From an uncultured bacterium (GTDB lineage Bacteria; Bacteroidota; Bacteroidia; Bacteroidales; Bacteroidaceae): DNA of 64,000 nucleotides. The stretch's first letter is position 1, and each line of letters starts with the position of its first letter. Location: positions 119,552 through 183,551 of the forward strand of contig CAJMQU010000003.1 of assembly GCA_905215555.1 (NCBI GenBank). Reading direction: 5' to 3'. The position numbers and the translations under genes are program-made. Of this stretch, positions 8,853 to 17,560 are shown one piece after another. The notes under the pieces are model-generated. The model was not told the origin of the DNA and searched no databases. It saw nothing but the letters and a program-made list of their open reading frames with translations.

Positions 8853-9305
8853 TCAGAAAAAATCAATCAAGACATCCGCACGCTCTTTCTGGTACTTGAA
8901 ATGCCCGCTCTTGGAGTGCAGTTTCAGGTCAAGGCAGAGGTCCCCGTACATCATTTCCAGCGAATCATAAACAGTCGCGGTGATATGGCGCACCTTGCCG
9001 TCCGCCTCCGTCCTGGCGTTGATTTTGAACATCTGCCCGAACGCGGGGTTTGAATAGGCGCAGGTGCTATGCCCGAAATTGCCCGATCCGGCAGGGATGT
9101 GATGGTAAAGCGTAATCAACTCCATGTCGTCCTCGAACATGTCCATCACCTCCTCCAAGTCGTAAGGGTCCCGCAACGGGAACGTGAGCAGCACGTAGTC
9201 GCCGTAGAACTTCGGTTCTTCCATTGTCGTGATGTTGAGCAGCCGGGGCAGCTGTAGGGGAACGGACGCCATGAAGTCGTCCAGAAAATGTCGTAGCATA
9301 ATCAT
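8853..9305 (-). CDS. Hypothetical protein of the mobile element (150 aa)
   Basis: Soluble mixed alpha/beta protein with an acidic patch (DPYDLEEVMDMFEDDMEL). It lies 11 bp upstream of the next gene in the same operon. The start MIMLRHFLDD at 9305 could equally be the second Met two codons later. No family is recognised. Confidence 0.55.
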   Translation of the reverse strand: MIMLRHFLDDFMASVPLQLPRLLNITTMEEPKFYGDYVLLTFPLRDPYDLEEVMDMFEDDMELITLYHHIPAGSGNFGHSTCAYSNPAFGQMFKINARTEADGKVRHITATVYDSLEMMYGDLCLDLKLHSKSGHFKYQKERADVLIDFF

Positions 9306-9331
9306 ATCATGTATTTTGTTAGACTTTGTTT

Positions 9332-10381
9332 TTACAGCGTGGCGATGTGGATTTCGATGAGCATACCGGGCAGCTCTTCCAGCCTGTCGTTCTCCGAGGG
9401 CAGGATTTTACGCAAAGCGCCGAAAGCACCGGGCGTTTCCGTCGCTATCCTGTCGAGCGCCTCCTTGTCGCCGGGTGAAAGCAGTGTGAGGCAGAAAGTG
9501 TCCAGTGAGGCGTATGGTTGGAGAATCATCCAGATAAAAGCATGGGCTTGCCGGGATGTGGCGACATTGCCCCGCTGTACACCGTCAAGGCAGGCCCGTA
9601 CATTCTGTATTACCCGCCGGTTGGTGCGCATGGCCATGTAAATCATGGCTTCCTTGTAGGTGATTTCCTGCCGTTCGGCGGCACGGAACACCTCGACGCA
9701 GCATTTTTCCGTATCGCGGGTGATGTCGGACAAGTCCATGTCGTTGTAATCGTTCAGGCGTGCAAGGAAAGTACGGAAAAGGGCATCTTCCTTTTCGATG
9801 AATCTGGTCAGGTCGCCGTGCCCGTGTATGCCTTTGCACTGTGTCTCGGAGAGAAGCGTGCGGTACGCCGACAAAAGTTGTTCTTTGCCGCCCCGGTATG
9901 CCATGCGGCTGTCCAGCGAGACGAAGAACGGGCGTATTTCCTGCGCAGAGCGATGCAGCTCCCTGTCTTCGGCGTATGGGGAGAAACGCACTTTCAGTGC
10001 CAGCACCTCTTTATAGGTGCGCGGTCTCGACAGCGCCAGACGGGAAAATTCCATACGGATGGAATCGTGCAGCAAGAGGCACTCTTTGCGCGTATCGGTG
10101 TGGGAACGCCACAGCGTGTCCCGTCGGATATGTGCGGACACGGAATCCCTGACCGCCTGCCATTGACCGAGACGTGACGTCAAGTCCTCGAAAGATAGCC
10201 CGTCCTGTGTCCGCAGTTCGGACAGGTATTCCCTGTATATTCCGGCAGGGGTGTCTTGAACTTCGCCGCATGGTTTTCCACTTCTCCCACCGCATGATGT
10301 CAGGGTGAAAACGGCAGCCGGTACGGCACAGATTCCGATAGCGGAAAGTACAATCTTTAAGTATGATATTCTATAAATCAT
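9332..10381 (-). CDS. Lipoprotein of the mobile element
   Basis: 349 aa. The N-terminus has a basic/hydrophobic signal peptide and a lipobox LTSCGG, so Cys30 is the probable lipidation site. The mature part is alpha-helical and charged, without transmembrane segments. It is the first gene of the - strand run that ends with the relaxase. Entry exclusion or mating-pair roles are common for lipoproteins in transfer regions, but nothing in the sequence decides this. Confidence 0.6.
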   Translation of the reverse strand: MIYRISYLKIVLSAIGICAVPAAVFTLTSCGGRSGKPCGEVQDTPAGIYREYLSELRTQDGLSFEDLTSRLGQWQAVRDSVSAHIRRDTLWRSHTDTRKECLLLHDSIRMEFSRLALSRPRTYKEVLALKVRFSPYAEDRELHRSAQEIRPFFVSLDSRMAYRGGKEQLLSAYRTLLSETQCKGIHGHGDLTRFIEKEDALFRTFLARLNDYNDMDLSDITRDTEKCCVEVFRAAERQEITYKEAMIYMAMRTNRRVIQNVRACLDGVQRGNVATSRQAHAFIWMILQPYASLDTFCLTLLSPGDKEALDRIATETPGAFGALRKILPSENDRLEELPGMLIEIHIATL

Positions 10382-10554
10382 ATTTTAATTTCATATTTTG
10401 ACTGCAAATCTATGTATTATTTTCAAGACATCTATCACTCTGTTCCGTTTTTTGTCAATTTTTCAATATCGTACTTAATAGTATGATTTTCAATGAAAAC
10501 AAGTGAAAGGAAAAGGGACTGAAAAGGGTGTAAAGTTCAATTTTTCGACCAAAG

Positions 10555-10588
10555 TTTGATGTCAGGTAAAATAAAACTCTTACATTTG
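10555..10588 (+). promoter_or_regulatory. Bacteroidetes-type promoter of the resolvase-like gene
   Basis: TTTG at 10555-10558 and TACATTTG at 10581-10588 with a 22-bp gap, 29 bp upstream of the ATG at 10617. The 235-bp interval from 10382 also separates this gene from the divergent lipoprotein operon. Confidence 0.65.
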
Positions 10589-10616
10589 CACTTGTTATCA
10601 TAGCAATATAGATGGT

Positions 10617-11273
10617 ATGGCAAAAGTCGGTTATATATTCAAGGCGGATCTTTACGAGGGATTCGACGCGGACAAAGAGTGGATGCAACAATACGGGTGC
10701 ATACAGGTCGTAGAGGAATCGGTTGAACACGAGTCGCTCCGGCCTCAGTGGAAACAGCTTATCTCCAAGCTCGAACGTGGAGATGAAATCGTGGTGCCCA
10801 AGTTCAGCAATGCCGTGCGGGGGTCGCGTGAGCTGGCCTCGTTCATCGAGTTCTGCCGCATCAAGGTCGTGCGTATCATCTCCATCCATGACAGGATAGA
10901 TTCAATGGGTAAGATGTTCCCCGAGACGACGGCTGTCGATGTGCTGAACATGCTGGGGGGACTTGCCGAGGAGGTAACGGTGCTGCGCAACTCGTCCGCC
11001 CATGCCATGCAGCTGCAACAGGACATACGGACACCGATAAAGACGGCAAAGGTCATGGGACAGAAAGACCGGGAGAATACCATCGTGGACATGTACAACA
11101 ACGGTCATTCGATTGATTCCATCCTTGCCGTGAGTGGGTACAACAGCCGCAGCTCGGTGTTCCGCATTCTCAACAAGTACAAGGTGAATCTCAACCGAGG
11201 CAAGTTCAGCGGCCCTCTGGGAAAAAGAAAAAAGAAAGGGGATGACGGTCTCGCGGAAGAGCAGCCGGACTAA
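10617..11273 (+). CDS. Serine-recombinase-like protein lacking the catalytic serine
   Basis: 218 aa. The N-terminal domain follows the resolvase fold: MAKVGYIF..., then a stretch like LERGDEIVVPKFSNAVRGSRELASF and IISIHDRIDS, the usual R-x-DS region. But the family signature Y-x-R-V-S is replaced by YIFKADLYEG, so the nucleophilic Ser and first Arg are absent. The C-terminal part (DMYNNGHSIDSILAVSGYNS, VFRILNKYKVNLNRG) is a Hin/resolvase-type helix-turn-helix followed by a basic tail. It should bind DNA but not cut it. It lies upstream of parA, so an autoregulatory or partition-site role is plausible. Confidence 0.75.
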   Translation: MAKVGYIFKADLYEGFDADKEWMQQYGCIQVVEESVEHESLRPQWKQLISKLERGDEIVVPKFSNAVRGSRELASFIEFCRIKVVRIISIHDRIDSMGKMFPETTAVDVLNMLGGLAEEVTVLRNSSAHAMQLQQDIRTPIKTAKVMGQKDRENTIVDMYNNGHSIDSILAVSGYNSRSSVFRILNKYKVNLNRGKFSGPLGKRKKKGDDGLAEEQPD

Positions 11274-11572
11274 CAGGTGCGTAAGCGGCCCATGTCGGGG
11301 GGAGCTCTTTATTTATGTAACTACATAATCTTATAATTATATAAGTATATAATATACTGCAATCCGTACATTTATCGTCAGGATGGTGTACGGATTTTCT
11401 TTGGTATATTTATCATTACGCTGATTATCCACCGATTACCTGTGGTCACACTCTATATAATTATATAATTGAATAAAATAACAAATATATAATTATATAC
11501 CGCTTTTTCTTGATAAAACGGATAGAAATCACTATCTTTGCAAGAGGAAAACAATAAAGGAAATATATAGCG
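11274..11572 (+). promoter_or_regulatory. parA upstream region with AT palindromic repeats and promoter
   Basis: No gene is seen. Sequences of the form TATAATTATATAA recur near 11330-11350, 11453-11468 and 11489-11500. A promoter -7 box TATCTTTG lies at 11533-11540 with TTG about 20 bp upstream, 33 bp before the parA ATG. Similar AT repeats return after the parA partner gene (12604-12696), as expected for partition or operator sites flanking a par operon. Confidence 0.45.
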
Positions 11573-12229
11573 ATGAAGAACAAAATCGTCATATTCAGCA
11601 ACATCAAAGGTGGCGTCGGCAAGACAACGCTCTGTGCACTGTTCGCGAGCTATCTGGTAGAACGGGGCTATCCCGTCATGGCAATCGACGCGGACTTGCA
11701 GGCATCGTTGTACCGCCACCGCAAGCGTGAGAAGGATGTAGCCCCAGAGGCTCCAATCCCGTGGAACGTGAACTTGTTGGACACGGCAAACAGGGAACAA
11801 CTGGAACTCGTCATGGTCAAACTGAAAGAGGTGCCGGGGATTGTCCTCATAGACTGTCCGGGTAACTTGAACGACCGCAATCTGGAATACATCTACAAGT
11901 CGGCGGACACGGCTATCATCCCTATCTCGTTCGATGCGGACACCGTGGACGCGACGGGGATATTCGTCAAGGCGTTGAAAACCGTGTCGGCGGCAGACCT
12001 CATATTCCTGCCAAACCGTATCAACACGTCCGAGAAAAAATCGGAGGAGCTGCGGCAAAGGGCACAAACCACCGAGTTCTTGGGGCTGGTAGGGACAGTC
12101 ATGCCGACGGTAAAGCAGAGCGTGGCCGTCAAACGGTACACCACCCTGTACCCTCTGGAGAAAAGCCAGCTCGCGGCAGTCGAACCTTCATTCGGCAAAA
12201 TCATCGAGGCACTTCATCTTAACAAATAG
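11573..12229 (+). CDS. parA: ParA-type partition ATPase
   Basis: 218 aa, a small ParA/MinD-family ATPase without N-terminal DNA-binding domain. The deviant Walker A motif KGGVGKTT is at residues 12-19 and a second motif AIDADLQASL follows; Walker B is IVLIDCPGN. Such proteins segregate plasmids and some integrative elements by pattern formation on the nucleoid. The partner is the next gene, 5 bp downstream. AT-rich repeats flank the pair. Confidence 0.9.
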   Translation: MKNKIVIFSNIKGGVGKTTLCALFASYLVERGYPVMAIDADLQASLYRHRKREKDVAPEAPIPWNVNLLDTANREQLELVMVKLKEVPGIVLIDCPGNLNDRNLEYIYKSADTAIIPISFDADTVDATGIFVKALKTVSAADLIFLPNRINTSEKKSEELRQRAQTTEFLGLVGTVMPTVKQSVAVKRYTTLYPLEKSQLAAVEPSFGKIIEALHLNK

Positions 12230-12234
12230 GCACT

Positions 12235-12603
12235 ATGACAAAGAATAACAGACCGACAATAGACAATCCGCTGGCAAGCATGGGGCTTGATGACATTGTT
12301 CGCGGCATAACCGCTTCCGGAAACGACACGGAGGCCGGAGCAGAGAACGCAAACGAAACCTTGGAAACACCGAAGAAAACGGGCAAGCCCCGACGTGGCG
12401 GCAAGAAGGCTTTCGAGGAGAATCTCGCTAAGTACACGGGCATCAACGAACAAGGCATCGCTATCTGGTTACCAAAGGAAGTCAAGAAGAAACTGGAGCT
12501 TATTCGCGTCAATGCGAGCCGAAACATTCCGCTGCGGTCTCTGGCGGCAGCCATTATCATGTCCTATATCGAAGAGAACGAGGACAGGCTCAACGAGTTG
12601 TGA
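12235..12603 (+). CDS. Small ParA partner protein (DUF3408-like, probable ribbon-helix-helix)
   Basis: 122 aa. The first 60 residues are disordered and rich in Thr, Glu and Lys. The C-terminal half (GIAIWLPKEVKKKLELIRVN, then IPLRSLAAAIIMSYIEEN) has the short strand plus two helices of a ribbon-helix-helix DNA binder. It follows parA by 5 bp, so it is the likely centromere-binding partner. The DUF3408 assignment is from resemblance only. Confidence 0.65.
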   Translation: MTKNNRPTIDNPLASMGLDDIVRGITASGNDTEAGAENANETLETPKKTGKPRRGGKKAFEENLAKYTGINEQGIAIWLPKEVKKKLELIRVNASRNIPLRSLAAAIIMSYIEENEDRLNEL

Positions 12604-12696
12604 AACAAAAATATATAAATATGTAATTATATAATTATTTAATCGTATAATTGCATATTTCAATAAATATATGATTAAATAAAAATATATAGCAGT
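12604..12696. repeat. AT-rich repeats downstream of the par pair
   Basis: Almost only A and T, with repeated TATATAA, TAATTATATAATTA and ATTAAATAAAAATATATA blocks, matching the style of the repeats before parA. It could be a partition site; no exact iteron unit was defined. Confidence 0.35.
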
Positions 12697-12798
12697 ATGG
12701 AGATAATCGTGATAATCGCCGTGTTCTGGGTTGTGGGAAAAATCCTCAAGGGGATATTCGGCGGCTTCAGCAAGAGTGACTACAGGCGAGACCAGTAA
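12697..12798 (+). CDS. 33-aa single-pass membrane peptide
   Basis: Starts MEIIVIIAVFWVVGKILKGI and ends with a polar tail SKSDYRRDQ. One hydrophobic helix covers about residues 2-20. Codon use is like its neighbours. It is a small ORF in the par/HU gene string; its function is unknown. Confidence 0.45.
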   Translation: MEIIVIIAVFWVVGKILKGIFGGFSKSDYRRDQ

Positions 12799-12805
12799 CA
12801 GGCCA

Positions 12806-12976
12806 ATGGTATGGCAGACCGAGGGAATCCGTAGGGAATCGAATGTTTTCCGCAAGGTTTCGGGAGTGACCAGTGTTTGTCCGGATGCCTGTTCCGCTCG
12901 GATGCAAATTTTCGGCACGTCAATCATGGAAGACAAAGTAATAATCATTACCTTTAACACAAAATTCATAATCTAA
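12806..12976 (+). CDS. Possible 56-aa protein
   Basis: Open frame starting MVWQTEGIRRESNVFRKVSG and ending TFNTKFII, 7 bp after the preceding small ORF and 14 bp before the HU gene. No family is recognised and there is no clear RBS; it may be non-coding. Confidence 0.25.
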   Translation: MVWQTEGIRRESNVFRKVSGVTSVCPDACSARMQIFGTSIMEDKVIIITFNTKFII

Positions 12977-12990
12977 AAATTTCTGGCAGT

Positions 12991-13272
12991 ATGACAAAAG
13001 CGGATATTGTAGCTCGGATTGCACTGCAGACCGGAGTGGAAAAGGCGGTTGCAATGACCGTCGTGGAAACATTCATGGAGACTGTGAAGGATTCGATGGT
13101 CGCAGGAAACGAGGTGTTCCTGCGCGGGTTCGGCAGCTTCATCATCAAGAAGCGGGCGAAAAAGGTTGCCCGGAATATATCAAAGAACACGACTATCGTG
13201 ATCCCTGCTCACTCCGTCCCTGCGTTCAAACCTGCAAAGACGTTCCTTGAAGCGGTAAAAGAGGGAAAATAA
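12991..13272 (+). CDS. HU/IHF-family DNA-binding protein
   Basis: 93 aa, full family length. It begins MTKADIVARIALQTGVEKA, has the FLRGFGSFIIKKRAKKVARN segment where the beta arm starts, and ends with the conserved PAFKPAKTF. It bends DNA and probably serves the recombination, partition or transfer of this element. It is followed by a hairpin terminator. Confidence 0.92.
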   Translation: MTKADIVARIALQTGVEKAVAMTVVETFMETVKDSMVAGNEVFLRGFGSFIIKKRAKKVARNISKNTTIVIPAHSVPAFKPAKTFLEAVKEGK

Positions 13273-13329
13273 AAAGAATAAGACTGTTGGGTAACCCTCT
13301 GTGAAACGGTTTCCGTCCATCAGATAATG

Positions 13330-13367
13330 AATACCGTAACCATCTTTGACAGATGTGTTGCGGTATT
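13330..13367 (+). terminator. Terminator after the HU-family gene
   Basis: AATACCG arm at 13330 pairs with CGGTATT at 13361-13367, the stem running inward through AAC/GTT and ATCT/AGAT with one bulge, followed by TTGTTTATTT. Confidence 0.6.
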
Positions 13368-13453
13368 TGTTTATTTGGGTGGGTATAAAAGGGAACGGGT
13401 ACGGTAAATGGGTATAAAAGAATGGTCTCCCAAGGAGATATAAGTGGGCAGTC

Positions 13454-13505
13454 CCGGTACAGGTTCAGGACACATCTATTACCATGTATCCTGAACCCGT
13501 GCCGG
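13454..13505. terminator. Long hairpin, probably bidirectional terminator
   Basis: 22-bp arms with three mismatches (CCGGTACAGGTTCAGGACACAT against its partner ending GTGCCGG at 13505). It lies 20 bp past the stop of the - strand gene at 13526. The A/G-rich DNA at 13380-13450 holds GGGTATAAAAG motifs seen again in the later leaders. Confidence 0.55.
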
Positions 13506-13525
13506 TCGTTACCGGTATCGAAAGT

Positions 13526-14206
13526 TTAGGCTACCCACTTGTAACCTTCGTCCGTCCGTTCAAGGTATTCCTCCATGTACGGTTTTACAAAGAACATGAT
13601 TTCAAAGGCTTCGTCGCTTCCGCCTTCCGGTATCGTCATGTCAATTTCACCATTTTGGATAATCCCTCTGCCTACATTGAAACCCAAGTTTTCATCTGCG
13701 TAGGCATAGTGAAACTCAACCTCCGGAAATATCTCAGAGAGCTTTTGAATAAGTTGCGGAACGCTGTCCCAAGCCGTATCAAACCAAAGGATGTTCGGTT
13801 CTTCAAAATATTGGTCATAGGCATTCCATTTTGTGCCCCAAGTGGCAATAGACCACTCGTACCAAGTAGGATAACCGTATTTTTCCAGATTGCTCAGATA
13901 CGACGCTCCAAGCTGCAACACCTCTTTTCTGTCTTTTTCCTGCAGTTCTTCCACCCATTGAATGACTTTCAAATCATCCGGCATATAGAACGGCTTTCGC
14001 TGCATTGCGGTGAGATATTCCATTCCCAGTTTCCCATTGCTGGAGGCGTCAATCAGCAGTTCTTCAGGCATGGGGATAATCTTGTTGAAGTCTATGTAGC
14101 AAGGCGTGCCGTCCAACTCTTTTTCCCCTTTCAGGAAATTCATTACTTTCTGTACCGTTTCGTTGTCCGCTTTTATTTCCAAACGGTTTGTTACATGATT
14201 AGGCAT
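13526..14206 (-). CDS. DUF1281/YubB-like protein
   Basis: 226 aa. The start MPNHVTNRLEIKADNETV is typical of the YubB/DUF1281 ferredoxin-like family found on conjugative plasmids and integrative elements. The C-terminal half (YPTWYEWSIATWGTKWNAYD, FHYAYADENLGFNVGRG) matches the family's aromatic core. The biochemical role is unknown; the genes are usually near anti-restriction and SSB genes, as here. Confidence 0.7.
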   Translation of the reverse strand: MPNHVTNRLEIKADNETVQKVMNFLKGEKELDGTPCYIDFNKIIPMPEELLIDASSNGKLGMEYLTAMQRKPFYMPDDLKVIQWVEELQEKDRKEVLQLGASYLSNLEKYGYPTWYEWSIATWGTKWNAYDQYFEEPNILWFDTAWDSVPQLIQKLSEIFPEVEFHYAYADENLGFNVGRGIIQNGEIDMTIPEGGSDEAFEIMFFVKPYMEEYLERTDEGYKWVA

Positions 14207-14688
14207 AATTCTGTTTTTTAATTTGTTAATACTTCTTTATTTCACCCTCTTGTCGGCTCTTTATTCCCTGAACCGCTTTTGGGTTTTACGGATGCGGTAC
14301 ACGGTTGTCGGGATAACCTCATGCGGTGGCTTTTCCTGCCCAATTACTCTTGCGCAGGAAGGAAGAATTTTGCAGGAAATGCAATTCAAGCCACCGGATC
14401 AAGTGCGACAGTCGATTTTTGCATCTGATAAAACCAAACCGGCGACAGGATGAAGGGCAAAAGGGAGAAACATGGAAGGTGGAAACTGGTATAAGGGATA
14501 GATGCTGAAGATAAAAAAGAGAATGTGACCAGTTAAAAAAGGAAGATAGCCGTCTGCCAGGACATATAAAAGAGAATGGTTTGGCACTCCGCCCATTCAA
14601 TAACAAATACTGCAGCCATCACTGGGACAGTTACAGTATTTGTTTGAGAGTACTTTTTCTGTTCGGTAATTACTGTGTTCTGACTTCG
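14207..14688. other. Non-coding leader region, unit 1
   Basis: 482 bp without a credible gene. Next to the DUF1281-like gene start it has CCCTCTTGTCGGCTCTTT, and later A/G-rich + strand DNA with ATATAAAAGAGAATGG, a layout repeated before the other small accessory genes of this element. A weak -7-like box GATTTTTG sits near 14415. It ends in the hairpin 14602-14644. Confidence 0.5.
14602..14644. terminator. Hairpin terminator, probably bidirectional
   Basis: Perfect 11-bp arms AACAAATACTG (14602-14612) and CAGTATTTGTT (14634-14644). It serves the - strand gene ending at 14689 and could stop + strand transcription of the leader. Confidence 0.55.
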
Positions 14689-15003
14689 CTAATCCGTAAC
14701 ATCATAGAAATAGCTTAGCTCTTCATCTTTCAGGTTCTCCGCTGCATACTGGTCAGCCTGTATGTAGAGGGTGTTGTAGAGCGTTGCATAATCTGACCTT
14801 TTTTCATGATACTGCCAAACTTTGTGATTGAGCACCAGTACCAACTCGGTGAGATACTTGTAGTTTTCTTTCCACTCCTCGAAAGCACGGTTGAATGTGT
14901 CTTGAACGGCCGAAAGACCAAATCGGTCGGCTATTGAAAAATCATTCCAAAAGGTTGTTTGCAACTCATACCCGTTCTCTTGCATAAATTCTCTGAATGT
15001 CAT
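14689..15003 (-). CDS. Accessory protein of the mobile element (104 aa)
   Basis: Acidic, helical soluble protein (MTFREFMQENGYELQTTFWN ... EELSYFYDVTD), rich in Tyr, Glu and Asn. It is a monocistronic - strand gene between two hairpins. The style matches the small accessory proteins beside anti-restriction genes in Bacteroides conjugative elements. No function is recognised. Confidence 0.6.
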   Translation of the reverse strand: MTFREFMQENGYELQTTFWNDFSIADRFGLSAVQDTFNRAFEEWKENYKYLTELVLVLNHKVWQYHEKRSDYATLYNTLYIQADQYAAENLKDEELSYFYDVTD

Positions 15004-15470
15004 ATCATTTCAATTTTTAAGATTGATTTTTTTGTTTTCCCTCCGATACATTTCTGTACCGAAGGCTGATTATTTTTCTGCACGGAGGATTGGTGGCAGG
15101 CCCAGGCAAGGAGGACACAGAAAATACGCTCCCGATATGTCGGGGAGGAAGATTTTCCGGCGGCAAGCGCAAGCGGTACTTGACAGGGCTGACAGCCGAC
15201 AATCGAACTTTGCAGAGAAAATAACCGGGCTTCCGGAATGGAATATGGGGGGAACAAGTGCGGGAAGAATAAAACAGAGGGATAGTGAAGAATATAAAAA
15301 TGGGCCACCGCTCCGTAGAGTGGGATGTACGCAGGGACATCCCGCAGGGCATCCCGGAACGAGGCACGACTGACGGTTCTGTTACAAAAGGAGACGGGCC
15401 GCACTTTACCGGACACCCGTAAGAATACCGCAATCGTCTTTGCGACTACGGTATTCTTACGGGTGATACC
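15004..15470. other. Non-coding leader region, unit 2, with terminator at 15415-15464
   Basis: No credible gene. A + strand GAACTTTG sequence (one base off TAnnTTTG) lies near 15203, followed by A/G-rich DNA with GAATATAAAAATGGG at about 15288. The region closes with a hairpin of perfect 16-bp arms (ACCCGTAAGAATACCG at 15415-15430 and its complement at 15449-15464), which serves the - strand gene ending at 15471. Confidence 0.5.
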
Positions 15471-16007
15471 TTATGCTGCCTTGTCCGGCTTCTCCAGCTT
15501 GCGTTGCCTTGTTTTCCAGCCATACACGTCGGCCACATAGGGATAGAGGGAACGTGTTCTCTTGCGGAAACCCTGTTCGTCGATTTCACAGTTGCAGATT
15601 TTCTCGGCGATACGTTCCGCTTCTTCACGGTCTTTGGCAACCCTGTAGAGGACGTAGTTCGTGCCGTCGTGGTGGGTCATCCGGCTCCGAATGTTATAGC
15701 CGTCGCCGTACCATTCCGCATATTCGCACGAGGATTTCAGAATATCGGCGATGTTGCTTCCCAAAATCTGGTAGCCTTGCCTCCGACCATGCCACAGCCC
15801 AAGGTCTCCGAACACGATAATAACGCCGTCCACCTGTTTGTTCAGGTTGCACCGTTCATCGTTCAGCCAGTTATAAACTTTTTCCGCCCATTCTTCATCG
15901 CTGACCTCGTAGGTATCATCGTCCAGCATTTCCCGCTTGGAATTTTGATAATCCTCCTTTGCTGCTTCGTTCAACAAGTCGTCGCTTGTCCAAATCATTT
16001 GTTTCAT
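15471..16007 (-). CDS. Accessory protein of the mobile element (178 aa)
   Basis: Soluble, charged protein: N-terminal acidic helices (LLNEAAKEDYQNSKREMLDD), a central GVIIVFGDLGLWHGRRQGYQ and a basic end (RQRKLEKPDKAA). The central segment and SRMTHHDGTNYVLYRV suggest a mixed alpha/beta domain. It is a single gene between leader regions. I do not recognise a characterised family. Confidence 0.6.
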   Translation of the reverse strand: MKQMIWTSDDLLNEAAKEDYQNSKREMLDDDTYEVSDEEWAEKVYNWLNDERCNLNKQVDGVIIVFGDLGLWHGRRQGYQILGSNIADILKSSCEYAEWYGDGYNIRSRMTHHDGTNYVLYRVAKDREEAERIAEKICNCEIDEQGFRKRTRSLYPYVADVYGWKTRQRKLEKPDKAA

Positions 16008-16379
16008 TTGTTTTGAATTTTAATGTGTTACTTGTTTTTTTATCCCTGTTGTCGGAGGCTTTACCTCGTCCGGAGGGATTTGATTTTACATGCGGGACAC
16101 AAGGCGAAAAGGCGGGAACAAGGCAAGGAGGAAGCAGCAGTCCCGGACGGTTCCATTTGTATTAAGAAGTATTAGCGAGATTGCGAGTTGATGGTTGTTA
16201 ATAGCAAATGAAGCTGCGCCTTGCTGGTTCACGCTCGCCTTAACTTTGCAGGGAAAATCAATGGACGGCGGCGGGTAAGCGGAGAATGGACGGAGTATAT
16301 AAAAGTTGTGATTCTGTGGAACGGTAACGAGCAAAACAAAAGCGGTCCGGAGACCGCTCTGCTCTGGATAAGGCAGAAA
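16008..16379. other. Non-coding leader region, unit 3, with + promoter and hairpin
   Basis: No credible gene. It has a + strand -7 box TAACTTTG at 16241-16248 with TTG about 20 bp upstream, then A/G-rich DNA with GAGTATATAAAAG, and a hairpin AGCGGTCCGGAGACCGCT at 16341-16358 just past the SSB stop. The + strand promoter faces the 3' end of the - strand SSB gene, so any transcript would be about 110 nt. Confidence 0.5.
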
Positions 16380-16748
16380 TTACTTCTTGTCCTTTTTCGG
16401 TTCCGCAGGAGCTTCCTCTTTCTCGACAGCCGGATAGAACTTGACAGCGACCATCACGATGCGGTTGTGTTTCACGCCGCCTTGGTCGGCCCACTCTTCG
16501 GGCTTGAAGTAGCCCTCCACGGTGAGCAGCGTGCCTTTGGTGAGCTGGTCGAACGACCCGGCATTCTCGTTTTTGCGCCACGCTTCCATGTTCATCAGGG
16601 CGGATACGCGGTTGGTGTCATCGCCACTCTTTTCCTGACGGGCGATTGCCAGCGGGAAACGTGCTACACTTGCGGTGGTGAACTGGCGGATTTCAGCGTC
16701 TTTTCCTACGAATCCGGTTACTACGAAATTGTTCTCGATCTTTTTCAT
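16380..16748 (-). CDS. ssb: Single-stranded DNA-binding protein
   Basis: 122 aa with an OB fold: MKKIENNFVVTGFVGKDAEI, FPLAIARQEKSGDDTN, ALMNMEAWRKNENAG, LLTVEGYFKPEEW and a lysine-rich tail EPKKDKK. It lacks the acidic DIPF-type tip of host SSB. Mobile elements often carry such an SSB to protect transferred single strands. It has its own leader and terminator. Confidence 0.85.
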   Translation of the reverse strand: MKKIENNFVVTGFVGKDAEIRQFTTASVARFPLAIARQEKSGDDTNRVSALMNMEAWRKNENAGSFDQLTKGTLLTVEGYFKPEEWADQGGVKHNRIVMVAVKFYPAVEKEEAPAEPKKDKK

Positions 16749-17560
16749 TGCGATTGTTTTTTGAAGTTAATGAATCATTTTTACGATGCCGAAAAAGTAG
16801 GTGCAGCAAAGGGAAAGCACCAAGGATAACGCATAAATACTCTTTATTTTGAGGCGCAGCCCCAAACCGTAGGCGCGATAAAGGAAGATTTTTGCGGTAC
16901 GCCATTGGTCGAGGTTCATGGAACCGGTCCCGTCTGCACACTATCTTTGCAACGGAATAATGATGATGACTTCGATAGGAAACGGTCGCGGGAAAGGCGG
17001 AATGAAACAAATCGTGGCGGGTTCGGAGAATCGAAAAGACCTGTCCGCCTACCGGCACAAGATTACGGCTCGTTCCGGCATGAAGCGGAGAAGGACATCA
17101 AGGCGTGGAAACGTACCGTCCGACCTCTTGGGGTGGAAGCGGCAATAAACGACATGCCGTCCGACCTGCCATGCGCGTCGTGATGTGGAGAGTACATCTG
17201 ACGAAGAACCGACAACCGTCGTGTGCTGCATATCATCAGCGTGCCGTCCTTATCCGACTGTTATAGGAAGGAGGAGCAGGAAAAGGGAAAATGGCGGAAG
17301 CCTGCCTTTCCGGCAAAACGGAGGAGTGGTGCCTTGCGAGTGGACAGCCAGCTATAAAAGGATGGGCGCAGCCAAAAGAGAATATAAATGGCTGTTTCGG
17401 GGAATACGAAAAAGGAAGTCTATAAATGTAGTCGCGATGGGCTGAAAGTCCTAAAACGGGATAACGGAGGTACTTCTTGTGTATCTCCGTCATACACTGT
17501 TCCGTTTTTGTTTACCGCCAACCATGCCATAATGCCATATTGATTTTAGTTATAAATTCA
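16749..17560. other. Non-coding leader region, unit 4, with + promoter and terminator
   Basis: 812 bp without a convincing gene. A + strand TATCTTTG lies at 16942-16949, followed by A/G-rich DNA. A basic open frame starting MMMTSIGNGRGKGG follows the box but looks like composition bias. GCAGCCAAAAGAGAATATAA appears near 17370, a motif shared with units 5 and 6. A nested hairpin at 17453-17508 (AAAACGG/CCGTTTT outside, ACGGAGGTAC/GTATCTCCGT inside) ends the - strand gene at 17561. Confidence 0.5.

Noticed and set aside
16918..17148. Basic 76-aa + strand protein in leader 4
   Set aside because: Mostly Arg, Gly and Lys from the A/G-rich composition; no RBS, no family, placed over a promoter.
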